From NCBI GenBank assembly GCA_002492465.1, contig DKYT01000021.1:6041-70040 (forward strand): a stretch of DNA of 64,000 bases. Direction: 5' to 3'. The DNA is from Lachnospiraceae bacterium UBA7093. GTDB lineage: Bacteria; Bacillota; Clostridia; Lachnospirales; Lachnospiraceae. Every line of letters begins with the position of its first letter. The first letter of the stretch is position 1. Below the pieces are notes generated by a model. The model saw nothing but the letters and a program-made list of their open reading frames with translations. It had not been told where the DNA came from and ran no database searches. The translations under genes were made by a program, and so were the position numbers. Shown here one piece after another: positions 33,919-42,463 of this stretch.

Positions 33919-34126
33919 GGTATATGCCTCCCTTTCTTTTATGCTCTTTGCTTATTTCACTTTTCATAAGAAACCGTATCAAATTGCTTTTTGCAATCAA
34001 AATGCTTTTTGTAATCAAAATGCTTTTTGAATTATTATTTCCTTCTTGAATAATAATATAACATTTACCGTGAATTTTTACTACCGTATTTTGAAAAACT
34101 TTACAAAATTTTTAATTTTTTCCAAT

Positions 34127-36421
34127 TCATATTTTGACCAACCTAGCAAAGGCTGCATACATGATTTTCTGCCCCGCATCGTCAAAATCCACCGTTACTT
34201 TGTAGTCTCTGGGTCCCGGCTCCATGTCTGTCACCGTTCCCTCCCCATATTTTATATGCTTTACCCTGTCATTTATGTCATAATCAGGCTTTCCTCCGGT
34301 AACAGTTCCGATTCCCTTGTTGATTCCGGCGCTTTGGAGCATGGCGGCTCCTCCTCCGGCAATGAACGGCTTATTCTCTGCATTTGTCCTCTTTGGCGTC
34401 AGCACCGCTGACGGTTTATAGCGATAGGGCTGAGATTTTATGATCTCCGTCTGATCAAAAGGCGTATCCTCAAAGTATACCTTTGCGCCGGGAGGACGAT
34501 TATCCATTAGCTCCTCCGGTATTTCTCTGACAAACCGGCTTACCGCGTTCATCTGTGTTTCTCCCCGCACCATACGCATTCTTGCATAGCAAAGGGTCAA
34601 ATCCTCCTTCGCCCTTGTAATTCCCACATAGGCAAGTCTTCTCTCTTCTTCAATTTCCTCCGGATCGTCCGACGCGATGGTCATATAACTGGGGAAAATT
34701 CCATCCTCCATCCCTGCGAGATACACATGGGGAAACTCCAGTCCCTTGGCGCTGTGCAACGTCATGAGAAGCACCTTGTTGCTTCCTCCTTCCACATGAT
34801 CGATATCCGCCACCAGCGCAACCTCTTCTAAAAATTCCCCCAGGGTCGGCTGATCATGAATTTCTTCAAAAGCTACCATCTTGCTGATCAATTCGTCAAT
34901 ATTCTCAATCCGGTTTTCCGCATCCTCTTCATCAGATGCTTCCAGTTGGGCAACATAGCCGGTGGTTTCTATCACATCCCGAATCAGTTCCTCCAGCCCA
35001 TAGAATTCCAGCTTACTCCGAAAGGACTGTATCATCGTCACAAAGGGCTTCAGCTTTGCCGCGCTTTTTCCCAGCCCCATGATTTCATCCGCCTGGCGCA
35101 GCGCATCGTAAAAGCTGATCTCCCGCATATCCGCATAATCCTGTACCTTGGCAAGGGTCGCCGCTCCGATTCCCCTCTTAGGAACGTTGATAATGCGCTT
35201 AACCGCCAAATCATCACGCCCGTTATCAATGGTTTTCAAATAGGCAAGTAAATCCTTAATTTCTCTTCTGGCATAAAAATTGGTGCCGCCAACCACATCA
35301 TAGGGAATCCCTTCCAGAATGAAACGCTCCTCCAAAAGACGCGCCTGGGCATTGGTTCTGAAAAGCACCGCGCAATCTGAAAAATCCGCCTTCCCTTCTC
35401 GTTTTTTCCTTGCCACATCGTCTGCAATAAATTCCGCTTCCTCATAGGCATTGTCAAACTGCCTGAAATGAATCCGGTTTCCCTCTCCCTTATCTGTCCA
35501 AAGGGTCTTGGATTTTCGTCCTTTATTATTTCGGATCACCGCATTTGCCGCATCCAACACATTCTGAGTAGAACGGTAATTTTGCTCCAGCCGTATCACC
35601 TCAGCCTCCGGATATACCTGCTCAAAATCCAGAATATTTCTAATATTGGCGCCTCTGAATTTATAAATGGACTGGTCGTCATCCCCCACCACACAAAGAT
35701 TATGGTGTGCTTCGGCAAGAAGTCTGATGAATTCAAACTGAGCGGTATTGGTATCCTGATACTCATCCACCATAATATACTTAAACCGTCTCTGATAGCT
35801 TTCAAGGACTTCTTTGTCCCCCTTGAAAAGCTCTACAGTTTTCATGATCAGGTCGTCAAAATCCATTGCGTTGCTTTTCTTTAAAACCTCTTGATATTCC
35901 CGATATGCCTGGGCTATCTTCTGCTTCCTGAAATCCCCCATGGCGCTTAATTCATATTCCTCAGGGGAAATCAGTTCATCTTTAGCGGAAGAAATAGCGG
36001 AAAGAATCGTCCGTTCCTTCAAGGTTTTGGTGTCGATCTGAAGCCTTTTGCAGATCTCCTTCATCACGGATTTCTGGTCGTCCGTATCATATATGGTAAA
36101 ATGATTGTCAAAACCTATTCTGTCTCCGTAACGGCGCAGAATCCTGACGCAGGAGGAATGAAACGTAGTCACCCAGATACTGTCCGATCCCATCCCTACA
36201 AGTTCCTCCACACGCTCCTTCATTTCGTCCGCCGCCTTATTGGTAAATGTGATCGCCATAATATTCCAGGCATTCACCCCCAGCTCATCAATCAGATATG
36301 CAATTCTGTGGGTCAGCACACGGGTCTTTCCCGAACCGGCGCCGGCAAGTAAAAGTACCGGTCCCTCTGTGGTAAAAACCCCTTTTTTCTGCTGTTCATT
36401 TAAAGTATCATAAATGCTCAT
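34127..36421 (-). CDS. pcrA: ATP-dependent DNA helicase PcrA (UvrD family)
   Basis: A 764-residue superfamily 1 helicase. Motifs in order are Walker A 'LLLAGAGSGKTRVL', Ia 'MAITFTNKAADEMKER', Walker B 'IMVDEYQDTN', III 'VVGDDDQSIYKFRGA', IV 'LEQNYRST', V 'LMTLHSAKGLEFPHVYLAGMEDGIFP' and VI 'EERRLAYVGITRAKE'. The C-terminal tail carries the PcrA-type Tudor-like segment ('YDINDRVKHIKYGEGTVTDME'), which binds RNA polymerase. It unwinds DNA 3' to 5' in repair and replication. Confidence 0.96.
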   Translation of the reverse strand: MSIYDTLNEQQKKGVFTTEGPVLLLAGAGSGKTRVLTHRIAYLIDELGVNAWNIMAITFTNKAADEMKERVEELVGMGSDSIWVTTFHSSCVRILRRYGDRIGFDNHFTIYDTDDQKSVMKEICKRLQIDTKTLKERTILSAISSAKDELISPEEYELSAMGDFRKQKIAQAYREYQEVLKKSNAMDFDDLIMKTVELFKGDKEVLESYQRRFKYIMVDEYQDTNTAQFEFIRLLAEAHHNLCVVGDDDQSIYKFRGANIRNILDFEQVYPEAEVIRLEQNYRSTQNVLDAANAVIRNNKGRKSKTLWTDKGEGNRIHFRQFDNAYEEAEFIADDVARKKREGKADFSDCAVLFRTNAQARLLEERFILEGIPYDVVGGTNFYARREIKDLLAYLKTIDNGRDDLAVKRIINVPKRGIGAATLAKVQDYADMREISFYDALRQADEIMGLGKSAAKLKPFVTMIQSFRSKLEFYGLEELIRDVIETTGYVAQLEASDEEDAENRIENIDELISKMVAFEEIHDQPTLGEFLEEVALVADIDHVEGGSNKVLLMTLHSAKGLEFPHVYLAGMEDGIFPSYMTIASDDPEEIEEERRLAYVGITRAKEDLTLCYARMRMVRGETQMNAVSRFVREIPEELMDNRPPGAKVYFEDTPFDQTEIIKSQPYRYKPSAVLTPKRTNAENKPFIAGGGAAMLQSAGINKGIGTVTGGKPDYDINDRVKHIKYGEGTVTDMEPGPRDYKVTVDFDDAGQKIMYAAFARLVKI

Positions 36422-36445
36422 GTATCAAACTCCCAAATACTCTGA

Positions 36446-37240
36446 TTATTTTGCTTCCGTAAGGTTGCTGAAGCTCCAGGCATAAATATTCAGCTCCACA
36501 ACAGGCGTCCCGCAATATTCGCAGACCTTACTGCCCGTTCCCCCAATAGGCGCACCGCAGTTGGGACAGTTCAATCCCAGTGATAAATCCCTTTCATCCT
36601 CTACCAGATTCCTGTCCTGTATATAAATAACATCTGTATTGTATTTTGACTGGGTCAGCATTTCACTGCTCCCCTCAAGAAGCTTCCCGCTCTCGTCCAC
36701 AACGGTGTGATAGTACTGAATGGAGGTCTGAAAGGTGATGATACATCTTCCGCTTCCTTTTTTATAATCGCTGATTTCCGTTCTATGTATCTTGGCGCTC
36801 TTGTAATGCTCTCTTTTTCCAGCCCCCTTCAGCATTTGTATATGCATTTCCAATTTATCCTGAAGTTCTCTGTTCCCTTCCGTTAAAATACCGGGATCCA
36901 TACTGTCGACTGCAAGCAAATAAGAAGTCAGCACATTCTCCGCCCTGCTCTTCATCTCGTCATACTGAAATTCTGGAAAATCCCGCTTAATCTTAGGAAG
37001 ATACAGACTTGTCATTGCCGAAACTGATTTAGGCGTAGCCGCATACTCCTGTTCCACCTGCCTGAATCCCTCCCTGAGATCGGAGGTTCCAAATGCCTCC
37101 TCAGACAGCTTCGCCGCCTTTGCAACAACGCGTTTTAATCTCCAGATTACATAAAACACACTTCCTACCACCACAATAGGTATCCCTAAACATACAATGC
37201 CTCCCAGCACTTCCCCGATCAGCGCCCCGCCATCACTCAT
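36446..37240 (-). CDS. YdjH-like membrane protein with Tim44-like and zinc-ribbon parts
   Basis: A 264-residue protein. One N-terminal hydrophobic helix ('VLGGIVCLGIPIVVVGSVFYVIW') is followed by a region resembling Tim44-like folds ('FPEFQYDEMKSRAENVLTSYLLAV') and a C-terminal zinc ribbon CPNCGAP...CEYCGTP. It is the third gene of a compact operon with a zinc-ribbon protein and an SPFH protein, which together resemble B. subtilis YdjG-YdjH-YdjI. The start at 37240 is an ATG; a TTG seven codons upstream is less likely. Confidence 0.78.
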   Translation of the reverse strand: MSDGGALIGEVLGGIVCLGIPIVVVGSVFYVIWRLKRVVAKAAKLSEEAFGTSDLREGFRQVEQEYAATPKSVSAMTSLYLPKIKRDFPEFQYDEMKSRAENVLTSYLLAVDSMDPGILTEGNRELQDKLEMHIQMLKGAGKREHYKSAKIHRTEISDYKKGSGRCIITFQTSIQYYHTVVDESGKLLEGSSEMLTQSKYNTDVIYIQDRNLVEDERDLSLGLNCPNCGAPIGGTGSKVCEYCGTPVVELNIYAWSFSNLTEAK

Positions 37241-37277
37241 AATTTCCAAATTCCTTCCCAAGTCCTCTTTCCGCCGT

Positions 37278-38381
37278 CTATCTGCTCATCCACATAATCA
37301 AAGCAATAATTAGAATAACACCTATTATGCTAATAACCACTTTGGGAACTGAAAGGGGCGTTTTCCCGGACACCTTCCCGGTCTGCCCATTTACCATAAA
37401 CTGATAAACCTTTTCCTTGTACTTATAGCTGGAGATCCAAACCGGCAGCAACAGATATTTATATGTCATATCCTGAAACAGGGTATCGATCTTCAAATTT
37501 CTCACCCGGTCTGCATTATGCTCTCTTCTGATATCACGCTCAATATTTTGCTTTAGCTTAAAGCGCATACTGTCTTTGGTCAGCTCCCATGCGTTGCTGA
37601 CGCCAAGAGAATATCTCTCCGCCGCAAAACCGGCAATATATTCCGGCTTGTATGCCTTGTTTTCCGCTGTGCGGTAAGGCTCAAGCCCCTGGAGCATGGA
37701 CAGATTATGATTTGCCGATGCGCAGATCAGCTCATCATCAAAATTTTCGTAATGGGTTCCCTTTACCGGATACCAGCTTGTCTCCACGCGTTCCTCTCCC
37801 CCGGCGGTCTTTCTGACCTTATCTCGTCCAAATTCTCCCCGGTAAGTGGAACTAGTTTTGGCGTCAAATGTCCAATAGGGCAGATAAATTCCTTTAAAAT
37901 GCTTCGCTTTTGCACTCTCCTTGGCAAGCTTGGGACAAAACCATTTTCTCTTTATCCATGCCTTAAACAGATCCGACGCTTTTTGATCGGTCACCTGAAA
38001 GGGAACTACCCCTCCCGGCGCCATGGTGTTCTGATCCGCTGCCTCCATCACCTGGTTGGAACCGCAGAAAGGGCAGACAGAGGCGATCTCCAGCGCGTCA
38101 TAAACCGATTCCGCCCCGCAGGCATTGCAGATAATCGTTTTCTTTGCCGCTCCCCAGTCGCAGTTTTCCACTTTATCCGCCTTTTCAAGGGCAATCTCCT
38201 CCGCGCTTAAGGGTTCCTCTCCGTTTACGGGAATCTCTTCCGTATGTCCGCAATAAGGACAGCTTAACCCGCCTGTGGCGGGGTCAAAGTCCATGACCCC
38301 GCCGCAGGATGGGCATTTTTTATCGGTTTCCTCCATTGTAGACGCTGTTACAGCATCCAAATTGGTATCAAACTCGCTCAT
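37278..38381 (-). CDS. YdjG-like TFIIB-type zinc-ribbon membrane protein
   Basis: A 367-residue protein. Two N-terminal zinc ribbons ('CPSCGGVMDF...CPYCGH' near residue 23 and 'CNACGAES...CPFCGS' near 85) precede a central domain of about 230 residues ('PFQVTDQKASDLFKAWIKRKWFCP', 'YLPYWTFDAKT') and a C-terminal transmembrane helix ('VVISIIGVILIIALIMWM'). This is the architecture of YdjG, which with YdjH recruits the PspA homologue in B. subtilis. It lies 23 bases after the SPFH gene stop and 37 bases before the YdjH-like gene. Confidence 0.8.
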   Translation of the reverse strand: MSEFDTNLDAVTASTMEETDKKCPSCGGVMDFDPATGGLSCPYCGHTEEIPVNGEEPLSAEEIALEKADKVENCDWGAAKKTIICNACGAESVYDALEIASVCPFCGSNQVMEAADQNTMAPGGVVPFQVTDQKASDLFKAWIKRKWFCPKLAKESAKAKHFKGIYLPYWTFDAKTSSTYRGEFGRDKVRKTAGGEERVETSWYPVKGTHYENFDDELICASANHNLSMLQGLEPYRTAENKAYKPEYIAGFAAERYSLGVSNAWELTKDSMRFKLKQNIERDIRREHNADRVRNLKIDTLFQDMTYKYLLLPVWISSYKYKEKVYQFMVNGQTGKVSGKTPLSVPKVVISIIGVILIIALIMWMSR

Positions 38382-38404
38382 CTTCTCCTCCGCTCAAAAG
38401 GACA

Positions 38405-39757
38405 TTACTGCCTGATATCACCCTCGTCAAACGGATCGCCGCATTCCGGACAGAACTTCGGCGGATTCTTAGGGTCTTCCGGCTCCCATCCACATTTATC
38501 ACATCTGTACAGAGGTTCTCCGGCGGGTTTCTTAGCGCCGCATTCAGAGCAGAATTTTCCCTTATTCACATTTCCACAAGAGCAGGTCCAGCCTTCCGGA
38601 GCCGGCTGAGGTGCGCCGCATTCGGAGCAGAATTTTCCTGTATTGCCTGTCTTGCCGCAGGTGCAGGTCCAGCCTGAAGGTGCAGGAGCCGCCGGTTTCT
38701 CTTCAGGTGCCGGTGCAGCAGGTGCCTGTTGTGCCGGCGCCTGCTGCTGCCCCATCTGGAACAGCTGCTGGGCATTCATTCCCCCTGCCTGGTTCGCCAT
38801 GTTCATGCCGGCAAAAGCCATCATGGGACCCGTTGACGTATTGGATGCAGCCGCTTTCATAGCCTCCGCCTGAGCGCCTACCAGCGTAGCTGCCGCCATA
38901 TTGGGATTGCGAAGCACTGCGCTCTTTTGCAGCTCCTTGATCATCTCCTCGTCTTCCTGGGAAGCCTTCAAGGCATTGATTCCAAAAGATACAATCTCTA
39001 TTCCTCTAAGCTGCGCCCACTTTGCGGAAAGAATTTCATTCAACGCATCGGCAAGCTCCGTGGTATGCGCCGGAACTGCGCTGTACCGGATTCCCATGGC
39101 TGAGATCTTTGCAAAAGCGGGCTGTAATGCCGTCATAAGCTCCGCCTTCAGCTGGCTTTCGATCTCGCTTCTCTCATAATCCTCCGTCACGTTTCCACAC
39201 ACATTGGTATAAAATAAAAGGGGATCTGTGATCTTATAGGAGTACTCTCCGTTACACCTTAAAGAAATATCAATGTCCAGTCCAATATTTTCATCCACTA
39301 CGCGGAAGGGAACCGGATTTGCCGTTCCGTATTTATTCCCCATGATCTCCTTGGTATTGAAGAAATAAACCCTCTGATCCTTTGCCGTTTCCCCGCCAAA
39401 AGTAAAACGTCTTCCTACTGTGGAAAATGTTTTTTTGACATTCTCCCCCAGATTACCATACAACAAGCTGGGCTCAGAAGATGCATCATATGTAAATTCC
39501 CCTGCTTCTGCGCAAAACTCAATTACCTTTCCCTGATCCACAATGATCATACACTGTCCTTCATTGATGGCAACCACAGAACCGTTGGAAATAATGTTTT
39601 CTTCCCCCTTGTTATTTCCCGCGCCTTTTCCATTTGAACGCTTCTTTCCCTTTGTCACCAATACATCTGTATCCAGCGAATCACAGTAGAAATACTCTCT
39701 CCACTGATCAGCCATAACCCCTTGGGCTGCACTGGTAATTGCTTTAATCAAACCCAT
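38405..39757 (-). CDS. YdjI-like SPFH-domain protein with zinc ribbons
   Basis: A 450-residue cytosolic protein of the 'virion core/YdjI' SPFH group: 'MGLIKAITSAAQGVMADQWREYFYCD', 'EGQCMIIVDQGKVIEF', and an SPFH-like core to about residue 290. A Gln/Ala/Pro-rich linker follows, then three zinc-ribbon units (CTCGKTGNTGKFCSECG, CSCGNVNKGKFCSECG, CDKCGWEPE...FCPECG). SPFH proteins organise membrane domains. It is first of three genes with zinc ribbons. The start at 39757 follows GGAGGAT. Confidence 0.85.
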   Translation of the reverse strand: MGLIKAITSAAQGVMADQWREYFYCDSLDTDVLVTKGKKRSNGKGAGNNKGEENIISNGSVVAINEGQCMIIVDQGKVIEFCAEAGEFTYDASSEPSLLYGNLGENVKKTFSTVGRRFTFGGETAKDQRVYFFNTKEIMGNKYGTANPVPFRVVDENIGLDIDISLRCNGEYSYKITDPLLFYTNVCGNVTEDYERSEIESQLKAELMTALQPAFAKISAMGIRYSAVPAHTTELADALNEILSAKWAQLRGIEIVSFGINALKASQEDEEMIKELQKSAVLRNPNMAAATLVGAQAEAMKAAASNTSTGPMMAFAGMNMANQAGGMNAQQLFQMGQQQAPAQQAPAAPAPEEKPAAPAPSGWTCTCGKTGNTGKFCSECGAPQPAPEGWTCSCGNVNKGKFCSECGAKKPAGEPLYRCDKCGWEPEDPKNPPKFCPECGDPFDEGDIRQ

Positions 39758-39801
39758 TTTTTTATCCTCCTTCATTTCCCGGGCAAATCCCTATTGCTTT
39801 T

Positions 39802-39830
39802 ATTATATAGGTTTTGTCGTTTGTTGTCTA
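39802..39830 (-). promoter_or_regulatory. Promoter of the YdjI/YdjG/YdjH-like operon
   Basis: On the minus strand TAGACA (39825-39830) and a perfect TATAAT (39802-39807) are 17 bases apart, about 45 bases before the ATG at 39757. Confidence 0.7.
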
Positions 39831-39939
39831 TAAAAAGAAGCTGCAGGACAGGCGACTTTTCTTTTCCGGCACATATGATAAATCATCAGCCGCCGGTATG
39901 CGCATGCAGCCGGTAAATCAAGCAAATATGGAGGTTATT

Positions 39940-41004
39940 ATGAGAAAACTACCAAGTAATGCCGCCCCCCGCGGGACGTCTTATTTCATCCGAAAAGCAA
40001 CAGCACTCTTACTTGCCACACTCCTGATCGCAGGTACCTTAAGCGGATGCAAAAAGGAAAGCACAGGCGCAGAAGCCGGGGATTCCGGCGGATCTGTAAA
40101 AGTCACTCTGAATGAAGTAGCACATTCCATATTCTACGCTCCTATGTATGTCGCCATTGAGGAAGGCTATTTTCAGGAGGAAGGGATCCAGCTGACTCTT
40201 GTCACAGGCTTCGGTGCCGACAAAACCATGACCGCAGTCCTCACAGACGAAGCCGACATCGGTTTCATGGGAAGCGAGTCCACTATTTATACCTATGCCG
40301 GAGGCACCCAGGATTATGTAGTGAATTTTGCCCAGCTGACCCAACGCGCCGGAAACTTCCTTGTCTCCCGGACACCTGTAGACGATTTCAGCTGGGATAT
40401 GCTGAAAGGAACTATGGTTCTGGGCGGCCGTGCAGGCGGTATGCCGGAAATGGTATTTGAATTTATCCTCAAGAAAAACGGCATCGATCCCAAAGCAGAT
40501 CTGACCATCGACCAGAGCATCGATTTCGGCTCCACCGCAGCGGCATTTTCCGGCGGGCAAGGAGATTTTACCGTGGAATTTGAGCCTCACGCCACCTCCC
40601 TGGAAACCAAAGGCGACGGTTACGTGATAGCGTCCCTGGGCGAAGATTCAGGATACGTTCCCTATACGGCTTTTTCCGCAAAGAAGAGCTATATTGAAGC
40701 ACACCCCGATACCATTCAGTCCTTTACCAACGCTCTGCAAAAGGGCATGAATTATGTTGCATCCCACACGCCCGAGGAGATTGCCAAGGTCATTCAGCCT
40801 CAATTTGAAGAAACAGATCTGGAGACTCTCACCACCATTGTAAAGCGCTACTATGAACAGGATACCTGGAAAGGCGACCTGATTTTCCAGGAAGACTCCT
40901 TCACCCTGCTGCAAAACATTTTGGAAGAGGGGGGCGAACTGCCCCAGCGGGTTCCCTATGAAGATCTTGTCACGACCTCCTTTGCCGAAAAAGCTGTAAA
41001 ATAA
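39940..41004 (+). CDS. ABC transporter substrate-binding lipoprotein (NMT1/SsuA type)
   Basis: A 354-residue lipoprotein. The signal peptide ends in the lipobox LSGC (about residue 36). The mature part is an NMT1/THI5/SsuA-like periplasmic-binding fold: 'EVAHSIFYAPMYVAIEEGYFQEEGIQLTLVTGFGADKTMTAVLTDEADIGFMG'. Relatives bind thiamine precursors, sulfonates or nitrate; the ligand is unknown. The start follows GGAGG. No permease or ATPase gene is adjacent, so it is an orphan here. A bidirectional terminator follows. Confidence 0.87.
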   Translation: MRKLPSNAAPRGTSYFIRKATALLLATLLIAGTLSGCKKESTGAEAGDSGGSVKVTLNEVAHSIFYAPMYVAIEEGYFQEEGIQLTLVTGFGADKTMTAVLTDEADIGFMGSESTIYTYAGGTQDYVVNFAQLTQRAGNFLVSRTPVDDFSWDMLKGTMVLGGRAGGMPEMVFEFILKKNGIDPKADLTIDQSIDFGSTAAAFSGGQGDFTVEFEPHATSLETKGDGYVIASLGEDSGYVPYTAFSAKKSYIEAHPDTIQSFTNALQKGMNYVASHTPEEIAKVIQPQFEETDLETLTTIVKRYYEQDTWKGDLIFQEDSFTLLQNILEEGGELPQRVPYEDLVTTSFAEKAVK

Positions 41005-41025
41005 ATAAACTGTAAGAAACATCAC

Positions 41026-41070
41026 AAAATGGGAAACAGCCTGCTATTTCCAAAAGCTGTTTCCCATTTT
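41026..41070. terminator. Bidirectional terminator
   Basis: A perfect 15-base stem (AAAATGGGAAACAGC with GCTGTTTCCCATTTT) flanked by A-rich and T-rich arms lies between the converging substrate-binding protein and small membrane protein genes and can serve both strands. Confidence 0.9.
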
Positions 41071-41074
41071 CTTC

Positions 41075-41425
41075 TTAATTGATGTAAATATGATGGGCAT
41101 GCATCATCGCCCAGTCTACCATCCCCATGAACATGGAAAATCCTGTCAAAACCATGGTAAGGATAATTGCGGCAACATCATAAACCACTTTGCTCTGCTC
41201 CAGAAGCTGCCCATTTTCGCCCCGCAATTCATAGTTTTTTTGTCTGCTTCCCACAAGCACTTCTATCCCTAAGGTGATCAAAATCAAAGGCCAGAACCGA
41301 AACACCATTTCATACTCAATTGCCGGCAGGAACAAATGAATCAAGAATAAAACGCCGGTAACAATCAGTACAATCCCAAAGGTGACAGAGCCTACCCTGC
41401 GTATTCTGATGGTCTGTTTCTCCAT
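41075..41425 (-). CDS. Small membrane protein (LiaI/LiaF-like transmembrane region)
   Basis: A 116-residue protein with three to four hydrophobic helices ('SVTFGIVLIVTGVLFLIHLFLP', 'FRFWPLILITLGIEVLVG', 'VVYDVAAIILTMVLTGFSMFMGMVDW'), resembling the LiaI/LiaF-type (DUF5668) membrane module. Its ATG overlaps the preceding stop by one base (TAATG), with GGAGGG upstream, so it is translationally coupled to the upstream membrane protein in the ECF sigma operon. A role in envelope-stress signalling is inference from context. Confidence 0.75.
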   Translation of the reverse strand: MEKQTIRIRRVGSVTFGIVLIVTGVLFLIHLFLPAIEYEMVFRFWPLILITLGIEVLVGSRQKNYELRGENGQLLEQSKVVYDVAAIILTMVLTGFSMFMGMVDWAMMHAHHIYIN

Positions 41426-42000
41426 TATTCTCCCTCCTTCTTTGGAACCGTCTGCTCCCCCTGCTGTTCCTCTGCCACTGTGGTTTCTACCTTTTTCCCG
41501 GAAATCAGCTTTATCCCCAGGTAAATGATAACGCATCCCACAATAATGCTGGGGATATAGTCGCCTACTCTCCACATAATACTGGAAATGAAATTGTACT
41601 GTTCAGGAAGTATGCTGCGCAGCAGGCTTGCCGCCGTATCCCACAAAAAGCTGACTCCCAGTAAAATCAGCCCATAGGCGATCCATTTATGGTATTTCTC
41701 CGCAAATCCTTTAACTCCAGGTATTTCATTCAAGCCCAGCATATATTCGTCCTTTACCTGGGCAAACTCTTCATCGTTCAGACTGGCAAGATGGTTTACA
41801 TAGAAAAAGCTATAACACCACTCCACCACAGCAATACAGCCTACCGCTCCCAACTGTGCCCATGATGCCACCATAATGGTGAGGGCAAATAACAGCATCA
41901 TGCTCAACCCCATTTTCATAAAACCCATGTACATCTGCCCTGCCCCCGGTATACACGCCGCACAAAAGGTTAAAAATCTGTTTTTCTTTTTAGTTTTCAT
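41425..42000 (-). CDS. TM2-like multi-pass membrane protein
   Basis: A 191-residue protein beginning MKTKKKNRFLTFCAACIPG. The 'PGAGQMYMGFMKMGLSMM' segment resembles TM2-domain proteins; further helices are at 'IAYGLILLGVSFLWDTAASLL' and 'IIVGCVIIYLGIKLI'. The start follows GGAGGAAT and overlaps the end of the anti-sigma-like gene by 11 bases. It sits between the anti-sigma-like and LiaF-like genes of the ECF operon. Confidence 0.75.
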   Translation of the reverse strand: MKTKKKNRFLTFCAACIPGAGQMYMGFMKMGLSMMLLFALTIMVASWAQLGAVGCIAVVEWCYSFFYVNHLASLNDEEFAQVKDEYMLGLNEIPGVKGFAEKYHKWIAYGLILLGVSFLWDTAASLLRSILPEQYNFISSIMWRVGDYIPSIIVGCVIIYLGIKLISGKKVETTVAEEQQGEQTVPKKEGE

Positions 42001-42463
42001 ATCCGATTCCTCCATTTTCTTCCTCAAATAAATTTCCAATCTGCCAATTGCCGATCCATCCAAACCAATCGTTTAATTTTTGGTTCACCTGCCGGGTGCC
42101 TTCATTGAGCACCTGGTTTACATTCAATTTTTCCTGCTCTTCTTCCCGGAGCGCCCTTGCAGTGTTCTCCTCCTGCCATCTTATTTCATCTCTGTTCATT
42201 CTGTACTCGCCGCTTATGCTGACAGAAGGAAGCAAAATCAGCATGAGAAGCGCTGCCGCCATTCCCGCTACAATTTTAAGACGATATGCCAAAAGCTGGG
42301 CTGTTCCTGCGCTACCCCCGGATTTGCGCCCGGCTTCCTCGGTTTGTTTTTGAAATGCCTGACTTAAAATCTGCTCTTTTATATGCTTTGGCGCGTAAAG
42401 CTCCTGCTGCTCCAGTTCCTGAATAAAAAGCGCCAATTCCTCATCCGTCGGGTATTTGTTCAT
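41990..42463 (-). CDS. Putative anti-sigma factor (single-pass membrane protein)
   Basis: A 157-residue protein. The cytosolic part (about residues 1-68) begins MNKYPTDEELALFIQELEQQ, a zinc-free anti-sigma-like start; one helix ('VAGMAAALLMLILLPSV') crosses the membrane, and the outside part has a helical stretch ('EEQEKLNVNQVLNEGTRQVNQKLNDW'). Its ATG overlaps the sigma factor stop by four bases (ATGA). The role as anti-sigma is inferred from topology and coupling, not from a recognised domain. Confidence 0.7.
   Translation of the reverse strand: MNKYPTDEELALFIQELEQQELYAPKHIKEQILSQAFQKQTEEAGRKSGGSAGTAQLLAYRLKIVAGMAAALLMLILLPSVSISGEYRMNRDEIRWQEENTARALREEEQEKLNVNQVLNEGTRQVNQKLNDWFGWIGNWQIGNLFEEENGGIGYEN

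Noticed and set aside
39831..39939. Possible TPP or guanidine riboswitch before the NMT1-like binding protein.
   Set aside because: The conserved TPP blocks (CTGAGA, ACCTGAT) and ykkC blocks are missing; only short inverted repeats are visible.
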